Positions 1-11,779 of a DNA stretch of 64,000 nucleotides are shown piece by piece. Each line of letters begins with the position of its first letter. Positions within the stretch are counted from its first letter, which is position 1. The translations under genes were made by a program, and so were the position numbers. Under the pieces are notes generated by a model, which worked only from the letters and a program-made list of their open reading frames with translations, made no database searches and was not told the DNA's origin. Source of the stretch: Escallonia rubra (Eukaryota; Streptophyta; Magnoliopsida; Escalloniales; Escalloniaceae); assembly GCA_033065855.1 (NCBI GenBank), contig JAVXUO010000450.1:1-64000 (forward strand), read 5' to 3'.

Positions 1-94
1 AACAAAATACCAAGTCCCAAAAACAAACAACAATCACTACGTCCTCATAGCCTTAACAAAGATGGAGAATCACTTAATGTATGGACTTAATTAC

Positions 95-2451
95 CGTGGA
101 CATTGCAATCCAGTACTGGCCTTCTCCATCGTATCGAATGTTGTCAGGCATGCCTGGCAAATTATCGACAAAGATATCAACCGATCCTTCTCTTTCACCT
201 TGTATGTCGTATCGTTTACACCTTCTCCTGCAATTTGAACCCAAAAGAAAGAAAGTCAGGACTTTGTCATTGATGACTCAAAGAAAGTTGCAACCTCGAA
301 GCCAAACTTACATGGTAGTTTCACAGAAGATCACAAATTTCTGGTCCGGTGAGACAGCGACTCCATTGGCGAAGTAGAGGTCCCGGACAAGTACTTTGGT
401 CTGTTTAGTTGATGGATCATAGCTCAAAAATCTACCATTAGGCCTTCCATCCAAAAAGTCCCAGAAGACCTCATGTAAGCTGTATTTAGATGAAGCATCT
501 GTGAAATAGATTATGCCATTATCTGCAATATCCAAATGGTCCGTTAATTTGAACTTTAGACCCTCAGCCTCGTCCGTCAAAAGCTTAATCAAACCATCTT
601 CAGTCACCTTCAGTAATCCCTGCATAAAATGATACTCTCATGAAACACGTTCCTTTATCTCCATCGCCGTTGCAAGGCAGTTCTTCGAATTTCGAAAAGT
701 ATTCAAGATCCTCTGTTTGGATTATCTAGTAAATCACTTAATGTAGCACCTTACCAATATCCAAATAATGATTGAATTTTTGAATTGGTAAACATGTTTG
801 TTTGCCCAACCAGTTTATGTAAGCAGGAAAATCCATACAAGAAGGTCAATTACGTTACGATCCACAAACAGTAGAGTGCCCAGCAAAAATGGTTTTGTGA
901 CAACATTTTTGGTAAACGCTGGCACCGAGCCATGTCGCTCGTAGTTTCTGAGTAATAACGCCAAAAAAATTTCTTCTTTTTTTTGGGAAACCAATCTCGA
1001 AAGGGAAAACGAAGAAACAAAGTAGCGTAAAAAGCAACAAAGGGTATCTTATAGGGACCTCATTTACTTGTTATTCGCACTTACAGACATCAATCTAAAT
1101 CCGATGATGCAAAAGTTCTCAAACTTTTGTTTGACATTTGATCTTAGCCCATAGTTATTGAAGGCGCGCCTAGGTACAAGGTGTAGCCAGGCGTAAGGTT
1201 AGCGCCTCGCCTAACCCTAGGGTCAGCTCTTCGAAAAGGCGTGCGCCTAGGCACTAGGCCTACTCCATGCGCTCTTTTTCTATTTTATTTAAAATATATG
1301 ATATATAAATGAATTTTTTTTAGGTGGACTCTATAATAAGCAGCACTAAGTAAGTAATTCCATAAAATCTTGATTAAAAGTGAGCTAAGTCATAAACAAA
1401 GAAGTAAATGTCGAAGTGTTTGTGGAAGAAGACTTAAGCACATCAACCAACTTTTAGCCGATCTGATTTGTGAGGTTCTAGTAGCATGTAGAAGAACTAA
1501 GATTCTACTTTCGACAAGCAAATTTACCGAGTTAATGAACCTGAACAAGTAAGTTGCTAAATAAAAAAACGTCATGTTTTATGACTTTGATGCTTTGTGT
1601 CGTTAGTTCTCATGACATAAGAATTAGTATACATACATACATACTATGAGCCTTGATTTGCTAATAAAACCCGCGCCTTATAAAACACGTGCCTCCGTCT
1701 CGCGTCTAGGCTCAAAAGTTTGTAAGTATTTGGTGCAAGTCCAAAATTTTGTATCACCATAATCACGGTACAATATATAACTTGTCTTAAATTTTTTTTT
1801 TTTAATAAAACAATTTATTATTTTATTAATGAAAGTTTATTCGCTTTGGTCTGGTTTGTCAAGTAAAAGTGACAAAAATTATGAATGAAGAGTTTAATAA
1901 TAATAAAAAATTAGCATTCTGATGATCATTTACTCAATCAAACTACGAGTAAATCTTAAATAAGGACCTTATCATAAAAAGTACACCTTATCTGCATCAG
2001 CAATGATGATCTCATTATCCCGTCCAAAAGCGATTCCTAGAGGTCGGCCACCGGTGTTAACCCAGTTCTCTACCACCGAGTCAGCAGCGGACTCGTTGAC
2101 ACTGACTCGCTTAACCCACCCATCATCGCAGCCAGTGTATATGACTCCCGACTTGGGATCATAAGCTATGTCTTCGGGTGCCAACAGCTGCCCTTCCCCT
2201 ATCTTTTCCATGCCTTGGACCATGTGACCGTTACGCCTTGGCACGAACATGGGGGATCGGTGAGTCAACTCGTGGGTGGGAAATGGAGCCGGGTCGAAGG
2301 AGTCGAGTTGGTAGAGCAGCACAGCCACTGCAACCGGAGCCAACACCCCTACGAGTAAGCCCAAAGGCCATATGGTGGTCTTTCTTGCTGTGCAGCCAAC
2401 TAAACCAGAAGAGTTGGTTGAGGCAGATGAGTTGGGACTCGACTCGGGCAT
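95..2451 (-). CDS. Strictosidine synthase-like protein, left tandem copy (3' end outside window)
   Basis: Coding exons by my splice model: 1987-2451, 312-619 and 95-227. The last exon would lie left of base 1. The start is the ATG at 2451 (MPESS...). Residues about 27-47 form a hydrophobic N-terminal anchor, followed by the six-bladed beta-propeller typical of the SSL / adipocyte plasma membrane-associated protein family. The hallmark [18 protein letters not shown] is in exon 3. Known plant SSLs are membrane or secretory-pathway proteins; most lack true strictosidine synthase activity, so no alkaloid role is claimed. Compared with the right copy, exon 1 has about seven amino-acid changes. The exon 1 donor reads GTGTAC instead of GTGAGT, so splicing may be weaker. 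No frameshift is seen in the three visible exons. Whether the gene is functional cannot be decided without the last exon. Confidence 0.82.
1150..1730. mobile_element. Non-autonomous DNA element in SSL intron 1 (left copy)
   Basis: Begins GTTATTGAAGGCGCGCCTAGG-like and is rich in GCGCCTAGGC words at both ends, a common plant miniature-element pattern. The right end is shortened relative to the copy at 8948-9482. No clear target duplication is seen. Confidence 0.45.
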
Positions 2452-3930
2452 TGCACCTCGTTTACAAGAGCTCGAGTGTGCTATGTGTTGTGTGGTTCTG
2501 TTTACACCCCAAATTGGTCCTGTAATGTTTACCTTAAATACCAAAGCTTTAAGGTTTGGCCCTACTTGTTTCATCTTTTTTAGGATACTCCTGCCAATGA
2601 GGCCAACATTGTGTCATACCTTTGACAAGGCTTTGGTTGTAACCTCTCAGTCTTTGAATGAGTATTCCCTTTTCTAGTTTTCTTTTTAATCTTGACATGG
2701 AATTCAACATCTTAAAGATGGTCCGTTCAGTTCAGCTGTCCGCAATTATCTTGATGGAAGACAAGATAGCAATTTGAAAATTTTGTTTTCATTTTTGTAA
2801 GATTTTGACGTCATTAACTCCTTTTGGCTATAGTTAAGTTCAACGAGCGGAGTGAGGGAGTTTTGATGTGTTGTTCAAGATTGGATTCGAGCTTTTCAGA
2901 ATTACATAGAAGTTCAAGCGCTAATCGAGTTAAAAGTTTTGTGTTAAATATTAAACTAAGATAAAAACACGCTAATATAAGCCAAACGAGCATGTTCACT
3001 ATAAAGATTGTTGATATTCATGCTCGGCTTAGCTCGGCGACTAGATGAGTTCAAACTTTAAATAAGCAAACATGAACTAGCCCCCACACGAGTTGATCAA
3101 CAAGCAATGGATGAACGACTCAGTTCATTTATAGCTCCATTGATATTGATGTTGACGAGTAAACAAATGTGATAAGTTCTATCCAAATATGAAAGAAAAA
3201 ACAATAGAAGGTGTAATTTGCAATAATATGTCATAGCTTAAGAAAACTCCAAGAAACAAATGTTAAGATAAGAGAGAGACTTGTTCCCAAACTTAGGTTG
3301 AGAAGTCAAATGAATTTGTTGTCCACCGGAAAAAAGATGGATATACGACACGTTGACCTGTTCAAATCTAAACCTAATATTTGAAAAAAAATAAAATTTA
3401 TTAGACTTTAATACAGAATCTTTTCTAGTTGGTTCCATCTCGATCCGTAGAAAGAGCACCTCCTGCACGTGGCCAAGTATGAGACCAGAGGGTTTATACA
3501 ACTAGTTTTGTAGTTGACTGGGATGGCAAGTCATTTGATAGAAATCCTAAAATAAGACAAATAAAAAGTTCCCCAAGGATGATAAAAGTGTTCCTTGTAT
3601 GCTTTCTTCTAATCCCTTTTTATTTAACTCCAAAGAGCGGTAGAGTGACAAAGAGTCTCGAAAAATAACTTTAAGGTCCTGATTTCGAATCTTTATACTG
3701 ACGGACCATATAGATTGCAGTTTTGGCTATTTCATTATTAAAAAAAATGTATTCCTTGAAAGTTGATTGTACATGCTTTTTCTTTCTTTTTTATGCCTAT
3801 CTTGTTTTAGTTTTGAGAACAACGAAAATTAGGAGGCATTTTAAAAAAAAGGTCTAATATCAAAATTGTACCCTTAACTTTACACAATTGCACATTTATT
3901 ATTCTTCTCCTCCCTCTCCCCCCTTTTTTT

Positions 3931-4011
<81 letters not shown>

Positions 4012-4052
4012 CTCTCTATCTTTTTTTCTCTCTCTCTCTCTCTCTCTCTCTC
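3931..4052. repeat. Compound microsatellite (TC)n(AC)n(TC)n
   Basis: About 13 TC units, then about 26 AC units (3957-4008), then two more TC tracts separated by a T run. The neighbouring DNA (3851-4711) shows no gene. Confidence 0.97.
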
Positions 4053-4711
4053 CTATTCTCTTCTCTTCTCTTCCTTCATTCCACCATACCACACGGCACC
4101 GTTAGTAAGTTTACTAACAAAAACAAAAAGAAAGCAGATTTTCCTATTTCTTTCTTTCTTTTTCTTTAATGTCATGGATGCATTTCATCATGTAGCAGGT
4201 TGTAATTCCAAATTCAGAACCATTATACAATTCTTATCTAAAATGAAGAAACTGTAGTAACCCTAAATTTTTTTTTTTTGAGAATGTTGCGACTCATTGG
4301 TTTCCTTTTACTAATTGGATACCAATGAGATGCATCATAATCCTGCTCGAACAAACTTTGGCTCCTATCCGGATTGTAGGAATCTTCCTTCAACCCTATG
4401 TATAGTGGCAATTTATAGTGGTTAAATGTTTCAAACAACTTTTCTTCTAACACTTTTAACAACAATTATTAGCAGTACTTTTTTAGCGTCACTAAATTAA
4501 AGTCACTAGAAACATTTAAAGACAATTGATTGTTACTATATAAGGAGTAGAAGGAAGATTCCTCCAACCGGGGTAGCAGTCAAATTTTTCCGTCCTGCTC
4601 CTTTGTAATCCTCTCTTTCGCAACAGCTCTAAGAAAGTTCTATTCAAAACGAGACTTCGAGACAACCTCTTCTTCATAGTGGGGGAACTCTGTGCACATC
4701 AACCTCTTCTT

Positions 4712-5368
4712 CAGGGGCGGACCACCCACCTGACCGATGGGGGCCATGGCACCCCCCAAATTTGAAGAACTTTTATTTAACTTGTTAGCTAATGGGTAAT
4801 CATATTTTAAATAATTATAAAACTAAATTATAACATTAATTAATTAAAAATTTATTTTGTTGTATTTTTTACTCTTTGTGCTACCGACCATCACATATTT
4901 GCATTTTTTCATTCCCTTACGCCATTTTCATTCTTCAAAAATTCATATTCTAAAATTTGAGATTACAAAAAAAAAGAAGCACGAGGAGATCAAGATTAAT
5001 TCTTTTTTTAGTTTAAATTCTTATAGTATGTTAACGTATACGTTATTATTGTATTCATTAATTGATAATTACATTAGTAATACATCTACACATTAAGAAT
5101 TAAGCTTTTCTGCAAGATTAGTAATTTGTTGTTGACTAATCTTACCAAGTTAAATAAATCACTATGAATAGTAAAAATATATGATTAGTAGCTAAATTGA
5201 GCAATCTATTTTATAATTAACGTAATCAATAATGAGCTAATTACAATATGTTTTTTATTTTTCATGTTTAATGTGAATTTGAACCTTATAATTTTTTTTT
5301 ATGTTAGTCATTAAAAAAAAATTATGACTTTTTGGCCCCCGCGATTAGACTTTCTAGATCCGCTCCTG
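4712..5368. mobile_element. hAT-type miniature element, 657 bp
   Basis: Starts CAGGGGCGGAC and ends GATCCGCTCCTG, giving an inverted repeat of about 10 bases. It is flanked by a perfect 8-bp duplication CTCTTCTT (4704-4711 and 5369-5376), the hAT signature. The interior is AT-rich and non-coding. It is the same family as the element at 21880-22490, in the opposite orientation. Confidence 0.88.
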
Positions 5369-5376
5369 CTCTTCTT

Positions 5377-6007
5377 CATAGTGGGGTGATATGGGTTGCA
5401 GAGGGAACATTGGGATATACTCAACATCAGGTGAACTAGTTTCACAGTGCCTAGAGAAAAAGAAAAGCTTTACCAAAAGCGGAAGACACCAAAAGTGTCA
5501 CCATGTTCAGAAGTCTAGGTGTGGATCATGAACTACCAGTTTGAGCTTTCTGGAGTCTGTCTCCAAAAACAGATTTCTGTTAAGCAAAGAGCTGACATGA
5601 TTCAAAAAATGCCTGTGAGCACGAGAAAGTGCAGACACATGCTCAGAAATAGTTATCAGGTAATGGGGGAGGAATACTATCAGAACTTTGGATGCTCCTA
5701 ACCAATTTCTCTCAACTTCAACCAACTAAGTTATTTTGTCCTTTCTATCCGATGGCAAGAAATAGTATGCCTGATTTTCTGTATGAGAATCAAAGCCGTT
5801 GCTCACTGGAGCAGTTGTTTCATTCTAGAGTACAATGATCGGAAACTTATATGCGTTTTGGGATGGCAATACCAAGATGCATCGGGTTTAATTTGCTACT
5901 CAGGTTATATGCGGATTAGTCCCTTGTTAGAATATTCTTATACATAGGCTTTGCCCAATGAATAACACCTTATTTTTCATGCCTGAAGCTCTAATATGTT
6001 TGAGCAG
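5377..6007. other. Gene-free stretch before the AAE remnant
   Basis: No supported gene. Short reading frames occur on both strands but none resembles a known protein. The stretch ends in a good acceptor (TTTGAGCAG) for the AAE pseudo-exon. Confidence 0.5.
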
Positions 6008-6485
6008 GTTGCGACACTCGCACCAAACATCCCAACTCCATTGCAACAGTTCTCCTTCATGGCATGGGATTTACGCCTGTTTACCTTTGGACTGTGCCAA
6101 TGTTTCACTCCAATGGATGGTCCTAATTTGGGGATTAGCAGCATTTGGTGGCACTAATATATGCCCAAGGCGTGTCTCGCCTAAGGAAATGTTTGAATGT
6201 ATTGCTTTCCACAAGGTAACAAACATGAGTGGTGCACCAACAGTCTTAAACATGATTGTGAATTCTTCAGTAAGTGACAGACAGCCACTTCCTCACACGG
6301 TTGAGATAATGACAGGTGGTTCACCACCACCTCCGCAGATCCTTTTGAAGATGGAGGAACTGGGTTTTGGAGTATCTGATCACTTATATGGTCTCACTTA
6401 TATGGAGTATCCTCCGCAGATCCTTATACGAACAGATGACCTGGACGCCCTTCCATTAAAGGGATTTCTTTACACGGCAACATTC
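6008..6485 (+). pseudogene. Acyl-activating enzyme (AMP-binding) exon 2 remnant
   Basis: Right after an intron-like acceptor the reading is [14 protein letters not shown], the usual start of exon 2 in plant AAE / benzoate- or butyrate-CoA ligase-like genes. A large internal deletion follows, then [15 protein letters not shown], an in-frame stop, and a shift to the frame holding FGGTNICPRRVSPKEMFECI, GAPTVLNM and TGGSPPPPQILLKMEELGF. These correspond to the middle of the adenylation domain, before the A5/A8 motifs. The N-terminal exon, the P-loop-like SSGTTxxPKG motif and the C-terminal domain are all missing. The phase of this acceptor fits the donor of the AAE exon 1 at 58062-58283, so both belong to one gene family. 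It cannot make an enzyme. Confidence 0.85.
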
Positions 6486-6685
6486 TAGTAAAGGCGAAAG
6501 ACCTGGAATATGTACTACAATGCTATTCTCTCAGTATCTTCAGGGAATTCGAGGACTTGGGTTATTCATTTAGAGTTCTTTTTGATGTAGCTGTCTTTTA
6601 GAAGTTAGGCCATATTAGATGCATACATGTTTTTGTCGTTTCATCTTATAGGATGTCGTGTACACGGATTGAATTCTATTAGGGA

Positions 6686-6940
6686 GTTCTTGTTCATGTG
6701 TTGGCGACTGCAAGATGTTGAGTCGAGTTGGTGCAAGGATATAATCCGCGGTAAAGAACCACAGGTTAAATAATCCCCAATCTTGACGATCCAACATGAA
6801 ATCAGTGCCAGTCCAGGTCTATAATAGTGAGCGATTGGTTTGCCTTTCAATCAACAGCTAAAGACCCACCAATTTTCTCAAGAGGAGGCTGTGTCTATGG
6901 CACATTCGTACTTCTTTATCATCGCCATTATCGTTTGGGA
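6686..6940 (-). pseudogene. Degenerate SSL exon 4 (third SSL copy)
   Basis: Aligns with bases 7529-7780 of the complete SSL gene, including a recognisable GKPIAHYYRPGLALIS block and sequence around the stop codon, but with substitutions, indels and stops. It is more diverged than the two tandem copies, so it is an older duplicate. Confidence 0.78.
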
Positions 6941-7294
6941 ATTGGGAGGTCAAATGAAAAGAAGAACAACATAATTGTTTCTTTTGTTTTCCTTCGACCG
7001 AACACATCCAAATGTGAGTGCCGTTGCCACAAGAAAAACTTTTCAGTAGACGACATTTCTCACCTTGGACTTAGTATTTTTTACATCTCCTGCACGATTT
7101 AAATTTTAAACCATAGTAATTGTCCAACAGAAGCCGGATAATAACTCGTTATGAATCGCTGTTTGATTGGCTAACAGAGTGATCGAACATATAATTGAAA
7201 GATATATAGTTGGATATGACAAAAGTTCTATCATTAATAACATACATAAAGAGTTCCACAGAATAATTACAAAAGTCAGTTACGAGGACACTCC

Positions 7295-7372
7295 AACACC
7301 ATGAGCAGAGGTCACAAAGAAGCACTTCAGTTTGTTTCGTTGCTGGACCATAGCTCACAACTTCCATGAAGC
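7295..7372 (-). pseudogene. Degenerate SSL exon 2 fragment
   Basis: Reads SYGPATKQTEVLLCDL on the minus strand, matching [16 protein letters not shown] in exon 2 of the SSL genes. Only about 75 bases remain. With 6686-6940 it forms the debris of a third SSL copy. Bases 6941-7294 hold nothing else I recognise. Confidence 0.65.
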
Positions 7373-7528
7373 CTACGCTAATGGAATTCCGAGTGTTGGA
7401 TCTTCACATGTATCTCTCATCAGTGTTGGATACTTCATGGATTGATCGAGCTCAAGCATATAAACCTTATTACTGGAATTTGCATTTTTACATGGTTCTG
7501 TGTACACCAAAACCTTCAAGGGATGTCT

Positions 7529-10350
7529 TCATGTCCTCGCAAGTGCAGGATGTCGAGTCAGGTTGAGGCGAATGATGTACGGATATACTACAGAACCACA
7601 GTACAGGCAATCGCCAATCTTGATCCCACTCGAAATCAGTGCCAATCCAGGGTCGTAATAGTGGGCCAACGGTTTACCTTCCAAATCGATCGCTAAGGAC
7701 CCGCCATTTTTCTCGAAACGAGGCCTTCGGTTGTACCTCTCCATCATTGCCATAATCTTTCGGATGAAAGGATATTTCTGTGCCAGATACCAAGGATATG
7801 TAGTTTCCTGCCAAAGAGTTGCATGAATGATGTTATTGTCAGATCAAAATCCTAGTTCTAATCAACAAAATACCAAGTCCCAAAAACAAACAACAATCAC
7901 TACGTCCTCATAGCCTTAACAAAGATGGAGAATCACTTAATGTATGGACTTAATTACCGTGGACATTGCAATCCAGTACTGGCCTTCTCCATCGTATCGA
8001 ATGTTGTCAGGCATGCCTGGCAAATTATCGACAAAGATATCAACCGATCCTTCTCTTTCACCTTGTATGTCGTATCGTGTACACCTTCTCCTGTAATTTG
8101 AACCCCAAAGAAAGAAAGTCAGGACTTTGTCATTGACGACTCAAAGAAAGTTGCAACCTCGAAGCCAAACTTACATGGGAGTTTCACAGAAGGTCACAAA
8201 TTTCTGGTCCGGTGAGACAGCGACTCCATTGGCGAAGTAGAGGTCCCGGACAAGTACTTTGGTATGTTTAGTTGATGGATCATAGCTCAAAAATCTACCA
8301 TTAGGCCTTCCATCCAAAAAGTCCCAGACGAACTCATGTAAGCTGTATTTAGATGAAGCATCTGTGAAATAGATTATGCCATTATCTGCAATATCCAAAT
8401 GGTCCGTTAATTTGAACTTTAGACCCTCAGCCTCGTCCGTCAAAAGCTCAATCAAACCATCTTCAGTCACCTTCAGTAATCCCTGCATAAAATGATACTC
8501 TCATGAAACACGTTCATATATCTCCATCACCGTTGCAAGGCAGTTCTTCGAATTTCGAAAAGTACTCAAGATCCTCTGGATTATCTAGTAAATCACTTAA
8601 TGTGGCACCTTACCAATATCCAAATTGAAATTTTGAAGTGGTAAACATGTTCGTTTGACAAACCAGTTTATGTCAGGTACAAAATCCATATAAGAAGGTC
8701 AATTTTGGTAAACGCTTGCACCGAGCCACGTAGCTAGTAGGTTCTGAGTAATAACGCTAAAAAATTTCTTCTTTTTCGGGAAACCAATCTCAAAAGGAAA
8801 GCGAAGAACTCGAAAGCAGCATAAGAAGTAACAAAAGGGTATCCTATAGGAACCTCATTTACTTGTGAGTCGTATTTACAAACATCAATGTAAATCCGAT
8901 GATGCAAAAGTTCTCAAATTCTTGTTTGACATTTGACCTTGCCCATAGTTATTGAAGGCGTGCCTAGGTACAAGGCGTAGCCAGACGTAAGGTTAGCATC
9001 TCGCCTAACCCTAGCTCAGCTCCCTCCAAAAAGGCGTGCGCCTAGGCACTAGGCACTAGGCCCTAGGCCCATTCCAAGTGTTCTTCTTCTGTTTTATTTA
9101 AAATATATGATATAAATGAATTCTCTTAGGTGGACTCTATAGATAAGTGGCACTAAGTAACTAATCCCATAATTAAGATCCTGATTAAAAGTGAGCTAAG
9201 TCATAAAGAATGAAGTAAATTTCGATGTGTTTGTGGAAGAAGTAGTAAGTGCATCAGCCAACTTTTAGCAGATCTGATTTGTGAAGTTCAAGTAACATGT
9301 AGAAGAACTAAGATTCTAGTCTCGACGAGCGAATTTACCCGGTTACTAAACTTGAACAAATAAATTGCTAAACTATAAGATTTCGTGTTTTATGACTTGT
9401 CATGATATAAGAATTAGCTTGTATACATAACGTGAGCCTTCGTCTTGCGTCTAGGCTCAAGAGACTTTGCGTCTTTAATAACAAATACCCTTGCATCATG
9501 TTTTATTGACAGGCTAATTGACTAGTTGCGCAGTCATAGGAGGCCACCTGTAAGATGTAATACAGAGCTGCTAACCAAGTTGCCGTCATGGGATCTTATG
9601 ACCCATTGCACCATAAACATAAAGACAAATCTTCTACTCAAAAAGTTTGTAATGAAATCTTGTACCACGATAATTATAAACGGTATGTATACGGTACAAC
9701 ATATAATTTGTCTTAAAATTTATATATATTTTATTTTAAAATAACTTATTATTTATAAATGAAAGTTTATTCGCTTTGGTCTGGTTTGTCAAGTAAAAAT
9801 GACAAAAATTATGAAAGAAGAGTTTAATAAAAAAAAATAGCATTCTGATGATCTTTCAATAAGGACCTTATTTTAAGGTACTCACCTTATCTGCATCAGC
9901 AATGATGATCTCATTATCCTGTCCAATAGCGATTCCTAGAGGTCGGCCACCGGTGTTAACCCAGTTCTCCACCACCGAGTCAGCAGCGGACTCGTTGATA
10001 CTGACTCGCTTGACCCACCCATCAACGCAGCCAGTGTATATGACTCCCGACTTGGGATCATAAGCTATATCCTCGGGTGCCAACAGCTGCCCTTCCCCTA
10101 TCTTTTCCATGCCTTGGACCATGTGACCGTTACGCCTTGGCACGAACATGGGGGCTCGGTGAATCAACTCGTGGGTGGGAATTGGAGCCGGGTCGAAGGA
10201 GTCGAGTTGGTAGAGCAGCACAGCCACTGCAACCGGAGCCAACACCCCTACGAGTAAGCCCAAAGGCCATATGGTGGTCTTTCTTGCTGTGCAGCCAACT
10301 AAACCGGAAGAGTTGGTTGAGGCAGATGAGTTGGGACTCGACTCGGGCAT
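7529..10350 (-). CDS. Strictosidine synthase-like protein, complete right tandem copy
   Basis: Four exons join in frame: 9886-10350, 8175-8482, 7958-8090 and 7529-7807, giving 1185 bases (394 residues plus TGA), the usual length for plant SSL proteins. Splice sites are canonical, for example donor GTGAGT after exon 1 and acceptor TTGGCAG before exon 4. The order is an N-terminal hydrophobic anchor (residues about 27-47), a propeller strand region with [15 protein letters not shown], the central ..[11 protein letters not shown].. stretch typical of the family, [18 protein letters not shown], and a C-terminal blade with [17 protein letters not shown]. This points to a lumen-facing, membrane-anchored propeller hydrolase-like protein; its substrate is unknown. 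The gene belongs to a tandem duplication, offset 7863 bases from the left copy. I infer it is the functional copy. Confidence 0.92.
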
Positions 10351-11595
10351 TGCACCTCGTTTACAAGAGCTCGAGTGTACTATGTGTTGTGTGGTTCTGT
10401 TTACACCCCAAATTGGTCCTGTAATGTTTACCTTAAATACCAAAGCTTAAGGTTTGGCCCTACTTGTTTCATCTTTTTTAGGATGCTCCTGCCAATGAGG
10501 CCAACATTGTGTCATACCTTTGACAAGGCTTTGGTTGTAACCTCAGTCTTTGAATGACTATTCCCTTTTCTAGTTTTCTTATTAATCTTGACATGGAATT
10601 TAATATCTTAAAGATGATCAGTTCAGCTGTCCGCAATTATCTTGATGGAAGATAAGATAGCAATTTGAAATTTTTGTTTTCATTTTTGTAAGATTTTGAC
10701 GTCATTAACTCCTTTCGGCTAGTTAAGTTCCACGAGCGGAGTGAGGGAGTTTTGATGTATTGTTCAAGATTGGATTCGAGCTTTTCAAAATTACATAGAA
10801 GTTCAAGTGATAATCGAGTTAAAAGTTTCGTGTTAAATATTAAATGGTGAGTGGTTCTATTTAAAATTAAACTAAGATAAAAACACGCTAATATAAGCCA
10901 AACGAGCATGTTCACTATAAAGATTGATGATATTCATGCTCGGCTCAGATCGGCGACTAGGATGAGTTCAAACTTGAAGATCAAGCTCAATTAGTCTACT
11001 AAACAAGCAAACATGAACTAGCCCCACATGAGTTGATCAACAAGCATATTCATGAACGATTCGGTTCATTTACAGCTCCATTATTGATGTTGACGAGTAA
11101 ACAAATGTGATAAGTTCTACCCAAGTATGAAAGATCGAAAAAACAATAGAAGGCGTAATTTGCAATAATATGTCATAGCTTAAGAGAACTCCAAGAAACA
11201 AATGTTAAGATTGGAGAGACACTTGTTCCCAAACTTAGGTTATGAAGTCTGATGAATTTGTTGTCCACCGGTAAAAAGATGGATATACGACATATTGACC
11301 GGTTCAAATCTAAACCTAATAATATTTGGAAAAAAAAATTATATATAGACTTTAATACCTAATCTTTTCTAGTTGGTTCCATCTCGATCCGTAGAAAGAG
11401 CACTTCATGCACGTGGCCAAGTATGAGAGCAGATGGTTTATACTAGTTTTGTAGTTGATTGGGATGGCAAGTCACTTGATAGAAAACCTAAAATAAGATA
11501 AATAAAGTTCCCCAAGGATGATAAAAGAATCCTTAACGTGTTCCTTGAAAGTTGGAACAATGAAAATTAATTAAGAGGCACTTTAAAAAAATTGA
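7864..11595. repeat. Right unit of the SSL tandem duplication
   Basis: Direct repeat of bases 1-3850 (see the left unit). The part upstream of the SSL start, about 10351-11595, has no coding sequence and presumably holds the promoter. Similarity fades near 11595, just before the gypsy integrase remnant. Confidence 0.9.
8948..9482. mobile_element. Non-autonomous DNA element in SSL intron 1 (right copy)
   Basis: The left end GTTATTGAAGGCG and the reverse complement of the right end, GTTATTAAAGACG, form a short imperfect terminal inverted repeat. The same element sits at the same place in the left SSL copy. The family is uncertain and no clean target duplication is seen. Confidence 0.5.
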
Positions 11596-11760
11596 TATCC
11601 ATGTTAGTTTTAGTTATTTAAAGTGCCTTCTTTTAGATATGTGTCTGTGGATACAACATTGGCATTCAATACTTTTTTATTTAGGTCAGTTTATAAATAC
11701 ATTGAATAAAAATGTTGACATTGTTTTTGTCTTGCAAAACATTTTGAACTTCTTTTTATA
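10351..11760. other. SSL upstream region, no gene
   Basis: This is the 5' flank of the complete SSL gene and repeats 2452-3850. Reading frames here are short and also occur, shifted, in the other copy. The promoter must lie near 10351-10700, but I cannot point to a TATA box with confidence. Confidence 0.5.
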
Positions 11761-11779
11761 GATCGCAACATGCTCGTCG

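Larger units (their letters stand above)
1..3850. repeat. Left unit of a large tandem duplication
   Basis: Bases 1 to about 3850 match about 7864 to 11595 in the same order and strand, including exons, introns, the promoter side and an intron-borne transposon. Exons are nearly identical. Introns and flanks show substitutions and small indels, and the left unit has about 150 extra bases near 3600-3750. The transposon in intron 1 is shared, so its insertion came before the duplication. The left boundary lies outside the window. Confidence 0.9.
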
